A stretch of 64,000 nucleotides of DNA from Neomegalonema sp. (GTDB lineage: Bacteria > Pseudomonadota > Alphaproteobacteria > Rhodobacterales > Rhodobacteraceae). The notes under the pieces are model-generated. The model had not been told where the DNA came from. It searched no databases and saw only the letters and a list, made by a program, of their open reading frames with translations. The stretch spans positions 62,001 to 126,000 of the forward strand of contig NZ_JAQTXI010000002.1 of the NCBI RefSeq assembly GCF_028688855.1, in the 5' to 3' direction. A program made the translations under genes and the position numbers. Below, piece by piece: positions 45,655-53,677 of this stretch (position 1 is the stretch's first letter; each line of letters starts with the position of its first letter).

Positions 45655-46215
45655 CTAGCCCGCCTTGCCGATGATCGGCGCGATGGTGCAGTGATAGGTC
45701 ATCTCGTCGTTGTCGGCCCCGAAGCACCAGATGATGTCGTTGGCGAATTCGGGCCGGTAGACCGGCAGCTCGCCTTCGGTCACGAGGCAGGGGCAGCGGT
45801 TGGAGACGTTCTTTCCGCAGCAGTCGCGATAGGCGATGATGTAGCTGTTGCCGTCGGTGGGGTTGTAGCAGCTCGCCACCCAGGAGCTGGTCGCCAGCTG
45901 CGTGCCCGGCGGGCAGTTGGTCAGCGATCCGCCCGAACAGGCGCAGATGTTGCCGTCGATGGAGCAATGGCGCCAGTAGTCGCAGGCGTGGATGTCGTTG
46001 TCCTGCGGAACCCATTTGGCGCGGGCGTCTCCCGCCGCCGGAGCGGCCTCGGCGCGGCTGACGCGCCCCCGGCGATCCACCGGCAGCAGCGGCGAGACGG
46101 CGACGCCCGCCGCCACGGCGCCCACCCGGCCGATGAATCCGCGACGGCTGGTGCGGCTCGCCACCCGACGCGACAGCGCCTCGAAGAGATCGTCGAATCT
46201 GGAGTTCTTGAGCAT
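45655..46215 (-). CDS. mauA: Methylamine dehydrogenase light (small) chain
   Basis: The 186-residue small subunit carries the tryptophan tryptophylquinone (TTQ) cofactor. The long N-terminal leader contains TSRRGFIG and a hydrophobic stretch, a Tat-like export signal. The mature part has 12 cysteines, as required for six disulfides. W in TSSWVASCYN and W in IIWCFGADN are the two tryptophans expected to form TTQ. It oxidises methylamine to formaldehyde and ammonia in the periplasm with MauB. The gene follows mauD after 30 bases. Confidence 0.96.
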   Translation of the reverse strand: MLKNSRFDDLFEALSRRVASRTSRRGFIGRVGAVAAGVAVSPLLPVDRRGRVSRAEAAPAAGDARAKWVPQDNDIHACDYWRHCSIDGNICACSGGSLTNCPPGTQLATSSWVASCYNPTDGNSYIIAYRDCCGKNVSNRCPCLVTEGELPVYRPEFANDIIWCFGADNDEMTYHCTIAPIIGKAG

Positions 46216-46245
46216 GGTTTTATCCTCCCTCCCGCTCGTCAGGCC

Positions 46246-46863
46246 TCAGGCGGCGCGCACGGCGGCTTTGTCCTTGTAGTCGGCGATGAGCTCCTGAAGG
46301 GACGCGAAGCCGGTCTTGTCGGCTTCGAGCAGGCTCTCCAGATGCTCGCGGGTGTTGACGAGGCCCTTCGAGCGGATCACGCCCGAGGAATCGAGCAGCA
46401 CGCCATAGGGGATCTTGCCCACCTGGAAGCGCATGCCCACCTCGGCCGAAACCACGTAGCGCAGCGAGCCCAGACGATGCTTCGCGAGGAAGCGCTCGTG
46501 TTCGTCGGCGGGGCCGTCGCTGATCAGGGTCACGTCGAGGCGTTCGGCGTCGGCGATGGACTTGAGGATGGGGAACATCTTCTCGCAGACGGGGCAGCTC
46601 GGCGCCGTGAACATCAGCAGCGAGAGGCGGCCTTTCGGATTTTCTCCGCCGATGCGCGCCGGCTGGTTGAAGTAGTCCACGAGGTCGAATTGCGGCGCGA
46701 GATCGCCGATGTCCGGCCCGTGGTCGGTGATCATGGCCCCCATCGGCGCCGAACGCTCGTGGAGCAGCCCCACCTGACGCAGCAGGCCGAAGGTCACCAG
46801 CCCGAGCCCGATCAGGCAAAGCCACAGCAGGATGTTGGAGGCGATCAGGATCTGAAGGGTCAT
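46246..46863 (-). CDS. mauD: Methylamine dehydrogenase accessory protein MauD
   Basis: A 205-residue membrane-anchored thioredoxin-like protein required for the disulfide-rich small subunit. One N-terminal helix (about residues 6-28) is followed by a periplasmic thioredoxin fold with the redox pair CPVC in APSCPVCEKM. The ATG at 46863 overlaps the mauE stop (ATGA); the upstream open frame is mauE shadow. Confidence 0.94.
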   Translation of the reverse strand: MTLQILIASNILLWLCLIGLGLVTFGLLRQVGLLHERSAPMGAMITDHGPDIGDLAPQFDLVDYFNQPARIGGENPKGRLSLLMFTAPSCPVCEKMFPILKSIADAERLDVTLISDGPADEHERFLAKHRLGSLRYVVSAEVGMRFQVGKIPYGVLLDSSGVIRSKGLVNTREHLESLLEADKTGFASLQELIADYKDKAAVRAA

Positions 46864-47420
46864 CTTCCGGCTCCATGGGTTGGGGCGGAGGCGCGGGAGG
46901 CGGAAAGCCCTCCCAGCAGCGCGGCGCCGACGTAGATCAGAAAGGCGAGTCCGGCGGCGGCGGCGCCGAAGAGAAGATCGAAGATCCCCGGCGCGGCCAT
47001 CGCCGGAGCCGCCAGAGCCAGCCAGACCGCCAGAGCCGTCAGGCCGAGATTGCGCGCCACGAGGCCCCAGCTCAGGGTCTGGCGCAGGCCCGCGCGGAAG
47101 CAGCCGCAATCTATGGCCCGCCTTCCGCGTCGCAGGTTCAGCGCCATGGCCGCCGCGAAGAGGACCAGCAGGACCGCCGATCCCCAGGCGCCGGAGACGA
47201 CCGTCCAGGGCGCGAGCAGAGCCAGCGCCACGGCCAGCTCCGCCCAGGGCAGGACCAGGGCGACGGGTTTCGCCGCCGCCTCCGGCCCGATGCGGAAATT
47301 GCGCACCACGCCGTGAAACTCTTCGGCGCGTCCGATCTTGGAGACCGCGGCGGAGGCGAAGACCGCCGCCAGAAGACCCCGCGCGAAGACGCCGAACATG
47401 GGCTCGCTGAGGAGCGACAT
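46860..47420 (-). CDS. mauE: Methylamine utilization membrane protein MauE
   Basis: A 186-residue, DoxX/MauE-type membrane protein with about four or five helices. The conserved DCGCF (near residue 105) is the characteristic cysteine motif. MauE works with MauD in maturing or stabilising the small subunit. It starts 10 bases after mauB and overlaps mauD. Confidence 0.93.
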   Translation of the reverse strand: MSLLSEPMFGVFARGLLAAVFASAAVSKIGRAEEFHGVVRNFRIGPEAAAKPVALVLPWAELAVALALLAPWTVVSGAWGSAVLLVLFAAAMALNLRRGRRAIDCGCFRAGLRQTLSWGLVARNLGLTALAVWLALAAPAMAAPGIFDLLFGAAAAGLAFLIYVGAALLGGLSASRASAPTHGAGR

Positions 47421-47430
47421 GAGCGCCTCC

Positions 47431-48714
47431 TCAATAATCGGCGGTGGTGATCACCTGCGGGCCATGCCCGAGCTGATCGATGCGGTGCAGGACTGCGCCG
47501 GTCTCCGGATCGAGGACGCGCATGGCCTTCTCGCCCGTCGAGAGCACGTAGAGCTGATGCGGCGAATCCTGGCTCACGTTGATGGAATCGGCCTCATATC
47601 CGAGATCGATCCGCTTGATCCGCTGTCCGGTCCTGGCGTCGACCACGAAGACGAAGCGGCTGGAGGTCTTGTGACGCCATTGGGCGCGCTGGTCGGCGAG
47701 GATGTAGATGCGGTCGCTCGGGCGGTGATAGGCCGCCTGCTGCCAGCCGCCGAGCGCCCAGCCTTCGGCCTTTTCGGCGTCGGTGAAGGTCTGGAGGGGC
47801 GGCAGGAACTTCGCGCCTTCGGTCGTCAGGTCGACCTGGAAGAGCTTGCCGTCATAGGCGGGCCAGACGAGGCGTCCGGATTTCGGCGAATAGGCCGGGT
47901 GGTTGATGAGGTATTCCTCTTCGGTGTGGAAGACCTCGCTTTCCGAGATCTGCGGCTCGCCTTCGCCCATGGTGATCTTCGCCATGGTTCCGGCGCGGCA
48001 GTGCATGTAGAAGGTGTCCGCCGAGACCGGGAAGATGTGGTAGCAGTCGGGGACGTCGAAGATCCCGCGATATTCCTTCGCCTCCAGATCCACCACGCCC
48101 ACCGAGGGCGAAGGCGAGAAGCGGTAGAACAGCAGCGTCTTGTCGTCGGGGGTGAGGGCCGTCATCCAGGGATAGGTGCCCACGAGCATGCGCGGCTCTT
48201 CGGGCAGGGTGATGTCGGCGATGGGGTAATGGGTCCTGGCGTCGAAGACCTCGACGTAATCCTCGCGCTGGCCGCGGGCCACGCGCTTGAAGACCGTGCT
48301 CGCCTGAGCGAAGAAGGAGCCGTCGCTCGCCACCACCGGATTGGGCAGGAAGCCGCCGTCGATCATCCCGAGGATGCGTCCGCTGTCGCCGTCGATGACG
48401 AATTGCTGCGTGATCGCGGCGAAATGCGCCGGATCGTTCACATAGACGCGCCGGGCGTTGGGCTCGGGAGCCTCCAGAATGACCGGATCGTCGGTTTCGG
48501 CGCCGGGACGCCCCGTGGCCAGGCCCTCCGCGAGGCGCGCGGCGGCTTCGGCGGCGCCGCGCTGGCCCTCGGTGAGCGCCGCCGCAGGGGCTTCGGGGGC
48601 GGCGGCGGTCTGGGCGAAGGCGGGCGCGCAGAAGGCGGCGGCTCCCAGAGCGGCGCCCGCAAGCAGACGCCGCAAGGCGGTCGTCTCGCGCAGGTTCGTG
48701 AGAAGGCGGGTCAT
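47431..48714 (-). CDS. mauB: Methylamine dehydrogenase heavy chain
   Basis: The 427-residue large subunit of methylamine dehydrogenase, a seven-bladed beta-propeller without cofactor. An N-terminal signal peptide ends near PAFAQ, and an Ala/Glu-rich linker of about 35 residues precedes the propeller. Recognisable blocks include [23 protein letters not shown] near residue 88 and the repeated blade signatures [19 protein letters not shown] near the end. Length is normal. Confidence 0.96.
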   Translation of the reverse strand: MTRLLTNLRETTALRRLLAGAALGAAAFCAPAFAQTAAAPEAPAAALTEGQRGAAEAAARLAEGLATGRPGAETDDPVILEAPEPNARRVYVNDPAHFAAITQQFVIDGDSGRILGMIDGGFLPNPVVASDGSFFAQASTVFKRVARGQREDYVEVFDARTHYPIADITLPEEPRMLVGTYPWMTALTPDDKTLLFYRFSPSPSVGVVDLEAKEYRGIFDVPDCYHIFPVSADTFYMHCRAGTMAKITMGEGEPQISESEVFHTEEEYLINHPAYSPKSGRLVWPAYDGKLFQVDLTTEGAKFLPPLQTFTDAEKAEGWALGGWQQAAYHRPSDRIYILADQRAQWRHKTSSRFVFVVDARTGQRIKRIDLGYEADSINVSQDSPHQLYVLSTGEKAMRVLDPETGAVLHRIDQLGHGPQVITTADY

Positions 48715-48757
48715 CTTCGACCTCCCTGAATATGGCTTGTGGGATTGCGGGAGATTC

Positions 48758-48797
48758 CGCGGACGCGATCCGTCCGCGAGGCCCTCCCGGGGGCCTC
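48758..48797 (-). other. Two adjacent stem-loops between mauF and mauB
   Basis: CGCGGACG (48758-48765) pairs with CGTCCGCG (48771-48778), and GAGGCCC (48778-48784) pairs with GGGCCTC (48791-48797). They share one base, so they form in tandem in the 160-bp space before mauB. An mRNA-processing or stability function that favours the abundant dehydrogenase subunits is possible. Confidence 0.5.
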
Positions 48798-48874
48798 GCC
48801 GGGGGAACGCCCTCCGGCGCCGACTGCAGGACAGACGGAGAGAGGGCGCCCGAAGATCAGGCGAAGGGATCGGA

Positions 48875-49738
48875 TCAGGCGAAGGCGAGAAGCCCGCAGA
48901 GCGCCGCCGCGCCGCCGGAGACGAGAATCGCCCCGTCGAGCATGGCCGCGCTCTCCTGTCGCCGCGCGAGCCACATCTGGATGCGCATGTCCGAGGCGGC
49001 GGTCAGATTGGCCAGCATGGGCAGGAAACGCCCGAGATTGAAGATCGCGAAGATCAGCATCCCCGTCGCCGGATCGCCGCTGACGAAGGCCAGCGCCGTG
49101 ACCAGATAGAGGATCGGCGTCTGGACGTAGGTCAGATAGTTCAGCCCCAGAGAGAAGCCGTAGAGCAGCCCCACCGTCTCCATGGAGAAGCGGTTCCGGG
49201 CGTCATGAGGCACCTGCGCGCGGCGCTGCGGATAGGGAACCCGCAGGAAGTCGAACTGATGCGCTCCGTAGAGCAGGGCCGCCAGCGCCAGAGCCAGAAC
49301 GGACCAGAATCCCGCGCCGGAGAAGCCCAGAAGCCCTCCCGCGAGACCCAGCCCGCCGCCGAGAATCCCGGCGCCCAGCGCATAGCCCAGGGCGTGCATG
49401 GCCAGGGTCGGCAGGAAGGCGAGCCGCGCCCGCGCCGTGGGGCGGCCCACGGGACGCAGCAGGCTCAGGCTCGAATAGCCGCAGGGCGACCAGGTCGAGA
49501 GCAGTCCGCCCGCGAGAATCCCCGCGCCGAGCGCGGCGCGCGTCCCTTGCGGCGCGCCGCCCGCGAGATGCGCGGCCCCCGCCGCGAGAATCCCGACGCC
49601 CGCGGCGCCCAGAAGCATGAGCAGACGTCTCCCGCGCGGCGCGGCCTCGGGAAACACGGCGCAATCGGCGACCGCATGGGCGGGCGCGTCAGGCGCGGAG
49701 GCGATTTCGAAAATGGATATCCTGTCGGAGACGGTCAT
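48875..49738 (-). CDS. mauF: Methylamine utilization membrane protein MauF
   Basis: A 287-residue integral membrane protein with about seven helices. The conserved region [16 protein letters not shown] near residue 82 and the NLYTYVQTP-like stretch ([10 protein letters not shown]) match MauF, the first gene of most mau clusters. It resembles CcdA-type membrane proteins and is needed for normal dehydrogenase levels. A candidate promoter lies 70 bases upstream. Confidence 0.93.
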   Translation of the reverse strand: MTVSDRISIFEIASAPDAPAHAVADCAVFPEAAPRGRRLLMLLGAAGVGILAAGAAHLAGGAPQGTRAALGAGILAGGLLSTWSPCGYSSLSLLRPVGRPTARARLAFLPTLAMHALGYALGAGILGGGLGLAGGLLGFSGAGFWSVLALALAALLYGAHQFDFLRVPYPQRRAQVPHDARNRFSMETVGLLYGFSLGLNYLTYVQTPILYLVTALAFVSGDPATGMLIFAIFNLGRFLPMLANLTAASDMRIQMWLARRQESAAMLDGAILVSGGAAALCGLLAFA

Positions 49739-49807
49739 GCCGCAACCTCCTTTCGGCGTTTCTCTTCCCTGTGGCTCGGTTGTTGTTCACTGAGTCCATC
49801 TGGTCGG

Positions 49808-49836
49808 ATTAAGGCGCAAAAGCAGGAGCGTGACAA
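49808..49836 (-). promoter_or_regulatory. Candidate sigma-70 promoter of the mau cluster
   Basis: On the minus strand TTGTCA (49836-49831) and CTTAAT (49813-49808) are exactly 17 bases apart, about 70 bases before the mauF start codon. It is the best promoter-like match in the 197-bp gap after panB. Pattern match only. Confidence 0.5.
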
Positions 49837-49935
49837 GTCGTCGCGTCCGGGCTTCGTCTAGTCCTTTTTAGGGAGGCGCGGTCCGAAGGCGCGGAGCCTG
49901 CGGCTTGCGGCTTGCGCGCCTTCCCGTCTTCCGGA

Positions 49936-50760
49936 TCAGGCGCCCGGATCGGCGAATCCATGCTCGGGCGCGGGGAAGATCCGCGCGCGGACCTCGGCGG
50001 CGTAGGCCGCCACGGCGGCGCGTCCGTCGCGGCCGAACTCGGCGTAGCGCTTGACGAATTTCGGCCGGAAATCCTCGAAGAGCCCCAGAAGGTCGTCGAT
50101 CACCAGAACCTGTCCGTCGCAGCCGACGCCCGCGCCTATGCCGATGGTCGGAACCGGCAGGCGCTCCGAAATCCGGGTTCCGAGCGCGGCGGGGATCTTC
50201 TCCAGCACCACCGAGAAGGCGCCCGCCTCCGCCAGAGCCTCGGCGTCGCGCAGCACGCGTCCGGCGTCGGCGCCCTTGCCCTGGAGCTTGTAGCCGCCCA
50301 GCGCGTTCACCGCCTGAGGCGTCAGCCCGACATGGCCCATCACCGGAATCCCGCGCGCCACGAGAAAGGCCACCGTTTCGGCCATGTGGAGCCCGCCCTC
50401 CAGCTTCACCGCCTGAGCGCCGGTTTCGGCCATGATCCGGGCGGCGTTGCGGAAGGCCTGCTGCGGCCCCTCCTCATAGGAGCCGAAGGGCATGTCCACG
50501 ACCATGCAGGCCCGCGACAGGCCCCGCGCCACGGCCTGGCCATGGAGGATCATCATCTCCATGGTGACGCCCAGCGTCGAGGGCAGGCCATGCAGCACCA
50601 TGCCGAGGCTGTCGCCGACCAGCACGACGTCGCAATCCGCATCCGCGAGTCTGGCCACCGGCGTGGTGTAGGCCGTCAGACAGACGACCGGCGCCGCGCC
50701 CTTCAGGGCGCGGACGTCCTGAGGCGTGATCCGCCCTTTCGTTTTCGGCTGCGCGCTCAT
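49936..50760 (-). CDS. panB: 3-methyl-2-oxobutanoate hydroxymethyltransferase
   Basis: The 274-residue PanB enzyme transfers a hydroxymethyl group from methylene-tetrahydrofolate to ketoisovalerate in pantothenate synthesis. Conserved blocks are [37 protein letters not shown] and [14 protein letters not shown]. It is complete. It follows soxZ after 69 bases on the same strand; the grouping may be accidental or may reflect one-carbon use. Confidence 0.96.
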   Translation of the reverse strand: MSAQPKTKGRITPQDVRALKGAAPVVCLTAYTTPVARLADADCDVVLVGDSLGMVLHGLPSTLGVTMEMMILHGQAVARGLSRACMVVDMPFGSYEEGPQQAFRNAARIMAETGAQAVKLEGGLHMAETVAFLVARGIPVMGHVGLTPQAVNALGGYKLQGKGADAGRVLRDAEALAEAGAFSVVLEKIPAALGTRISERLPVPTIGIGAGVGCDGQVLVIDDLLGLFEDFRPKFVKRYAEFGRDGRAAVAAYAAEVRARIFPAPEHGFADPGA

Positions 50761-50829
50761 TCCGCTGGTCCTCCCCGCTTTTGCTCCGCGTCGGGAGGAC
50801 TAGCACAGGATCTGCGCGCGCGCACCGCC

Positions 50830-51162
50830 TCAGGCGGGCGACAGGATGATCTCGCGCTCGGCTTCGAGCCGCATCCCCCGGTCGTCGAGCCAGAGCATCC
50901 GCAGGGTTCCGCTCTCGCGGGCGGCGAAGGCGAACTCGACATAGGGATTCTGCGAGATCGAGGCGCCCGGCTCCCATTCCATCAGCAGGGTTTCGTTCAG
51001 CCGGGCCTCGAAGCGCGTCAGGAGATTGCGCTCCAGAGGCGCGCCGTTCCAGTCGAGGCGGAAGCCGCTCTCCATCACATGCTGGATCTGGACGCGGACG
51101 CGGATGATCTCGCCCTTGGCCGGAGTCGCCGAACTGATCCAGAGTCTCGGGGGTCTGCTCAT
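50830..51162 (-). CDS. soxZ: SoxZ-like sulfur carrier partner
   Basis: A 110-residue beta-sandwich protein of the SoxZ family. PAKGEIIRVRVQIQHVMESGFR near the N terminus and a SQNPYVEFAF stretch are conserved. SoxZ forms a heterodimer with SoxY that carries sulfur intermediates in the periplasm. It starts 10 bases after soxY. No soxAX, soxB or soxCD is in the window, so a full thiosulfate pathway is not shown. Confidence 0.85.
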   Translation of the reverse strand: MSRPPRLWISSATPAKGEIIRVRVQIQHVMESGFRLDWNGAPLERNLLTRFEARLNETLLMEWEPGASISQNPYVEFAFAARESGTLRMLWLDDRGMRLEAEREIILSPA

Positions 51163-51172
51163 CTTCGCCTCC

Positions 51173-51667
51173 TCACATGCCGCATCCGCCGACGCCGGCT
51201 TCGACCGCGGCGCGGGCCTCCAGCACGCGGCCGTCGCTCAGGCGGGCCAGAGCCCGCACCTCCATGCTCCGGATCAGCCGCAGCCGGAGCGCCACGTCCG
51301 CCGCGCCCGTCGCCGCCGAAAAACGGTAGCGGCAGGCCAGAGGCAGGGGATTCAGCTCGGCGAGAATGATCAGCTCCTCGCACCAGAGATCCTCCGTGAG
51401 GGCCTCCGTCACATGGACCCGCAGAGGCACGGCGGCCGGATTGTCGGCGGTGGCGGGAAGCTCCATCGCCAGGCCCTCGGCCAGAGGCGCGACGCCGCCG
51501 AGGAACTCCGCCGCGATGCGGTCGGATTCGGCGGCGTCGGGCTGAGCCTCGGCGGTGGTGGCCAGCTCCTGGGCGCGGGCCCCGGACAGCGGCAGAGCCG
51601 CGCCCAGAGCCGCCCCCGCCGCGCCGAGAAGCACCCGGCGACGATCGGGCTCAAACGAGGAAGTCAT
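51173..51667 (-). CDS. soxY: SoxY-like sulfur carrier protein
   Basis: A 164-residue exported protein of the SoxY family. The twin-arginine signal (DRRRVLLGAAG) fits Tat export with SoxZ. The C terminus reads GVGGCGM, so the carrier cysteine C162 is present near the end as in SoxY, but the classic terminal GGCGG is altered to GGCGM. The ATG at 51667 overlaps the end of the flavoprotein gene by 17 bases. It could carry sulfane sulfur for a partner enzyme encoded elsewhere. Confidence 0.85.
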   Translation of the reverse strand: MTSSFEPDRRRVLLGAAGAALGAALPLSGARAQELATTAEAQPDAAESDRIAAEFLGGVAPLAEGLAMELPATADNPAAVPLRVHVTEALTEDLWCEELIILAELNPLPLACRYRFSAATGAADVALRLRLIRSMEVRALARLSDGRVLEARAAVEAGVGGCGM

Positions 51668-52985
51668 CGAACATTCCCTTGATCCAGACGAAATCCTCAT
51701 CCATCAGATCGGGCGTGCGCACGTCGATGTCGATCTGGGTCTGACGGACCAGCCCGTCGGGGCCGACGTCATAGAGGAACTCCACGGAAATGGCCTCCAG
51801 CGGATCGCCGTTGACCAGCATGTAGCAGAGATTGTCCGGCAACTCCGCCACGACCTCTTCGCCGCGCACGCGCTGGGCGATGTTGCGCGCGACGATCTTC
51901 GCGATGTAGTTCGCGACATGGCCGCTCTTGGGGTAATGCCCGAACTGCGGCGAGATCGCGCCCATGCTGTCGCCGACGATGTAGACGTCTTCGTCGGAAT
52001 TGGCGTGGTAGAGCCGCGGATGCATGTCGGCCCAGCCGGTGGGCTTGCCTTCGGCGTCCTTGCCGATGAGGTCCGCCCGCCAGACGAGGTCCGAAGCCTG
52101 ATGCGGCGGCATGAGCACGGCGTCGTCGAAGTCGAAGTCTCCGGCTTCGGTGCTGATGCGCTTGTTGAAGGGGTCCACCGACTTCACTCTGGCGTTGGGC
52201 ACATGGGTGATGATGTCGGGATAGAGCTCGTCGAAGGCGGCCTTGTAGCCCGCGCCGATGGGCGCGATCCGGGGTTTCGGATCCAGGATCAGGATCTTGC
52301 CGGGGATGTTATTGGTCTTGATGTGCCAGGCCATGAGACAGGCCCGCTCGTAGGGCGAGGGCGGGCAGCGATGGGGCGGCGGCGGCAGGGTCATGACGAT
52401 GACGCCGCCCTTGAAGTTCTTCAGCTTGTTCTTGAGCGCGATATGCTCCGAGCTGGGAATATAGGCCGAAGGGAAGTTCCGGCGCGTCTGTTCGATGGCG
52501 GTCTGATCGTTTCCGAACCAGGCCTCGTAATCATTGCGGATGCCGCCCGAGAGGATGAGGTAATCGTAATCCACCACGCCCCGGGAGGTGCGGACCTGCT
52601 TCTTGTCGCGCTCGATCTCGGTGATCTCGCAATGCACGAGCTTGTAGCCGTGGGCCTGAGCGGGCGCGAGCATGTCATGGGTGAGGAAGGCGGTGTCCAC
52701 CACGTCGATGAGCCATTTGTTGCTCATCGGGCAGGACCAGAAGAAGGGGTTGCGCTCCAGCAGGATGACGTCGGCCTCGGGGATCTCCTCGCGGAGGTGG
52801 CGCGCGGCGGTCAGGCCGCCCCAGCCGCCGCCGCAGATCACGATGCGCGGCCCCGAGCCCTCGCGCGGCATGAGCTGGACGCTTGAGCTCAGCACCGAGG
52901 GCGCGGCCAGAAGACGGCCTCCGTTCAGGCCCAGGACTCCCGCCCCGGCGGCGGCTCCGATCAGAAAGCTGCGACGTTTGATCAT
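51651..52985 (-). CDS. Flavocytochrome c sulfide dehydrogenase-like flavoprotein (FccB/SoxF-like)
   Basis: A 444-residue exported FAD protein. A Tat signal (KRRSFLIGAAAG) is followed by the FAD-binding VICGGGWGGLTAARHL (about 49-64). The CPMSN motif (C85) and HRCPPSPYERAC (C207) match sulfide dehydrogenase flavoproteins. The second cysteine of the redox disulfide, expected in GWCPVD, is missing: here the sequence is GWADMH with A329. No heme subunit gene is adjacent. It may oxidise sulfide by a changed mechanism or act on the SoxYZ carrier. Family is clear, activity open. Confidence 0.82.
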   Translation of the reverse strand: MIKRRSFLIGAAAGAGVLGLNGGRLLAAPSVLSSSVQLMPREGSGPRIVICGGGWGGLTAARHLREEIPEADVILLERNPFFWSCPMSNKWLIDVVDTAFLTHDMLAPAQAHGYKLVHCEITEIERDKKQVRTSRGVVDYDYLILSGGIRNDYEAWFGNDQTAIEQTRRNFPSAYIPSSEHIALKNKLKNFKGGVIVMTLPPPPHRCPPSPYERACLMAWHIKTNNIPGKILILDPKPRIAPIGAGYKAAFDELYPDIITHVPNARVKSVDPFNKRISTEAGDFDFDDAVLMPPHQASDLVWRADLIGKDAEGKPTGWADMHPRLYHANSDEDVYIVGDSMGAISPQFGHYPKSGHVANYIAKIVARNIAQRVRGEEVVAELPDNLCYMLVNGDPLEAISVEFLYDVGPDGLVRQTQIDIDVRTPDLMDEDFVWIKGMFDDFLV

Positions 52986-53078
52986 GAGGCCCTCCCGCGG
53001 GTTCTGTTTGAGCCGATGACCGACCGCGACGCCGACGGGAAAGACATGTCGAGGAACGCGACCGGACCGGCCAGCGAA

Positions 53079-53102
53079 GATTCCGGAGACTTATCCGGAA
53101 TC
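53079..53102. promoter_or_regulatory. Inverted repeat upstream of the fccB-soxYZ genes
   Basis: A perfect 8-bp inverted repeat, GATTCCGG (53079-53086) and CCGGAATC (53095-53102), is separated by 8 bases. It lies about 95 bases before the flavoprotein gene and 115 bases before the divergent acetyltransferase gene. The size and spacing suit an operator for a dimeric regulator; a hairpin is the alternative. Confidence 0.45.
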
Positions 53103-53215
53103 CTCACAAGCTTTGCCTCATCGGGCATGAGAAGGCAAGCGCGGTCGGGAGTCGACGGCGGCGCGGTCCCGGGGCATCACTGAAGCCTCACGCCGCCTGT
53201 CCAGGGAGAATCGTC

Positions 53216-53533
53216 ATGCAGGTCCTGCGCGAAGAAACCGACGCCCGTCATGGCCGTTACGTCGCCCGCATCGAGGGCGTCGAGGGCGAGGGCGAACTGA
53301 CCTTCACCCGCCGGGGCCCCGGCCGCCTCAGCGCCGACCACACCGGCGTCCCCGAGAGCATGGCGGGCGAGGGCGTCGCCCGCGCCCTGCTCGACGCCCT
53401 GCTGGCCGACGCCCGCAAGGAGGGATTCCACATCATCCCCTATTGCCCCTATGTGCGCGGCCAATATGCGCGCCATCCCGAATGGTCGGATCTCTTCACG
53501 ACCGCGCCGGGAGAAGAGCCTTCGCGCGGCTGA
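53216..53533 (+). CDS. Small GCN5-like N-acetyltransferase
   Basis: A 105-residue protein of the compact YjdJ-type acetyltransferase group. The conserved core is ADHTGVPESMAGEGVARALLDALL, in which GxGxA binds acetyl-CoA, followed by IIPYCPYVRGQYARHPEW near the end. The substrate is unknown. The ATG follows a GGGAGAA ribosome site. It is divergent from the fccB-soxYZ genes and upstream of the second MoxR operon, with no evident functional link. Confidence 0.88.
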   Translation: MQVLREETDARHGRYVARIEGVEGEGELTFTRRGPGRLSADHTGVPESMAGEGVARALLDALLADARKEGFHIIPYCPYVRGQYARHPEWSDLFTTAPGEEPSRG

Positions 53534-53677
53534 AACGCGGCTGAAGGAGGCGCCCGGATTTCAACTTTGGTCGCAATGCGTCGGGGCGGGGATTGGTCCA
53601 TGGTGGCCTTCAAGCGCGCCGCTCCGCCGCATCCGACGCGCCGCCACCCCATAAAGCGGCTCCGGAGGAGACCCCCC

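Noticed and set aside
53107..53140. An imperfect palindrome around GCCTCATCGGGCATGAG next to the 8-8-8 inverted repeat
   Set aside because: The arms differ in length and need bulges to pair, so it is weaker than the adjacent perfect repeat and not listed as a feature.
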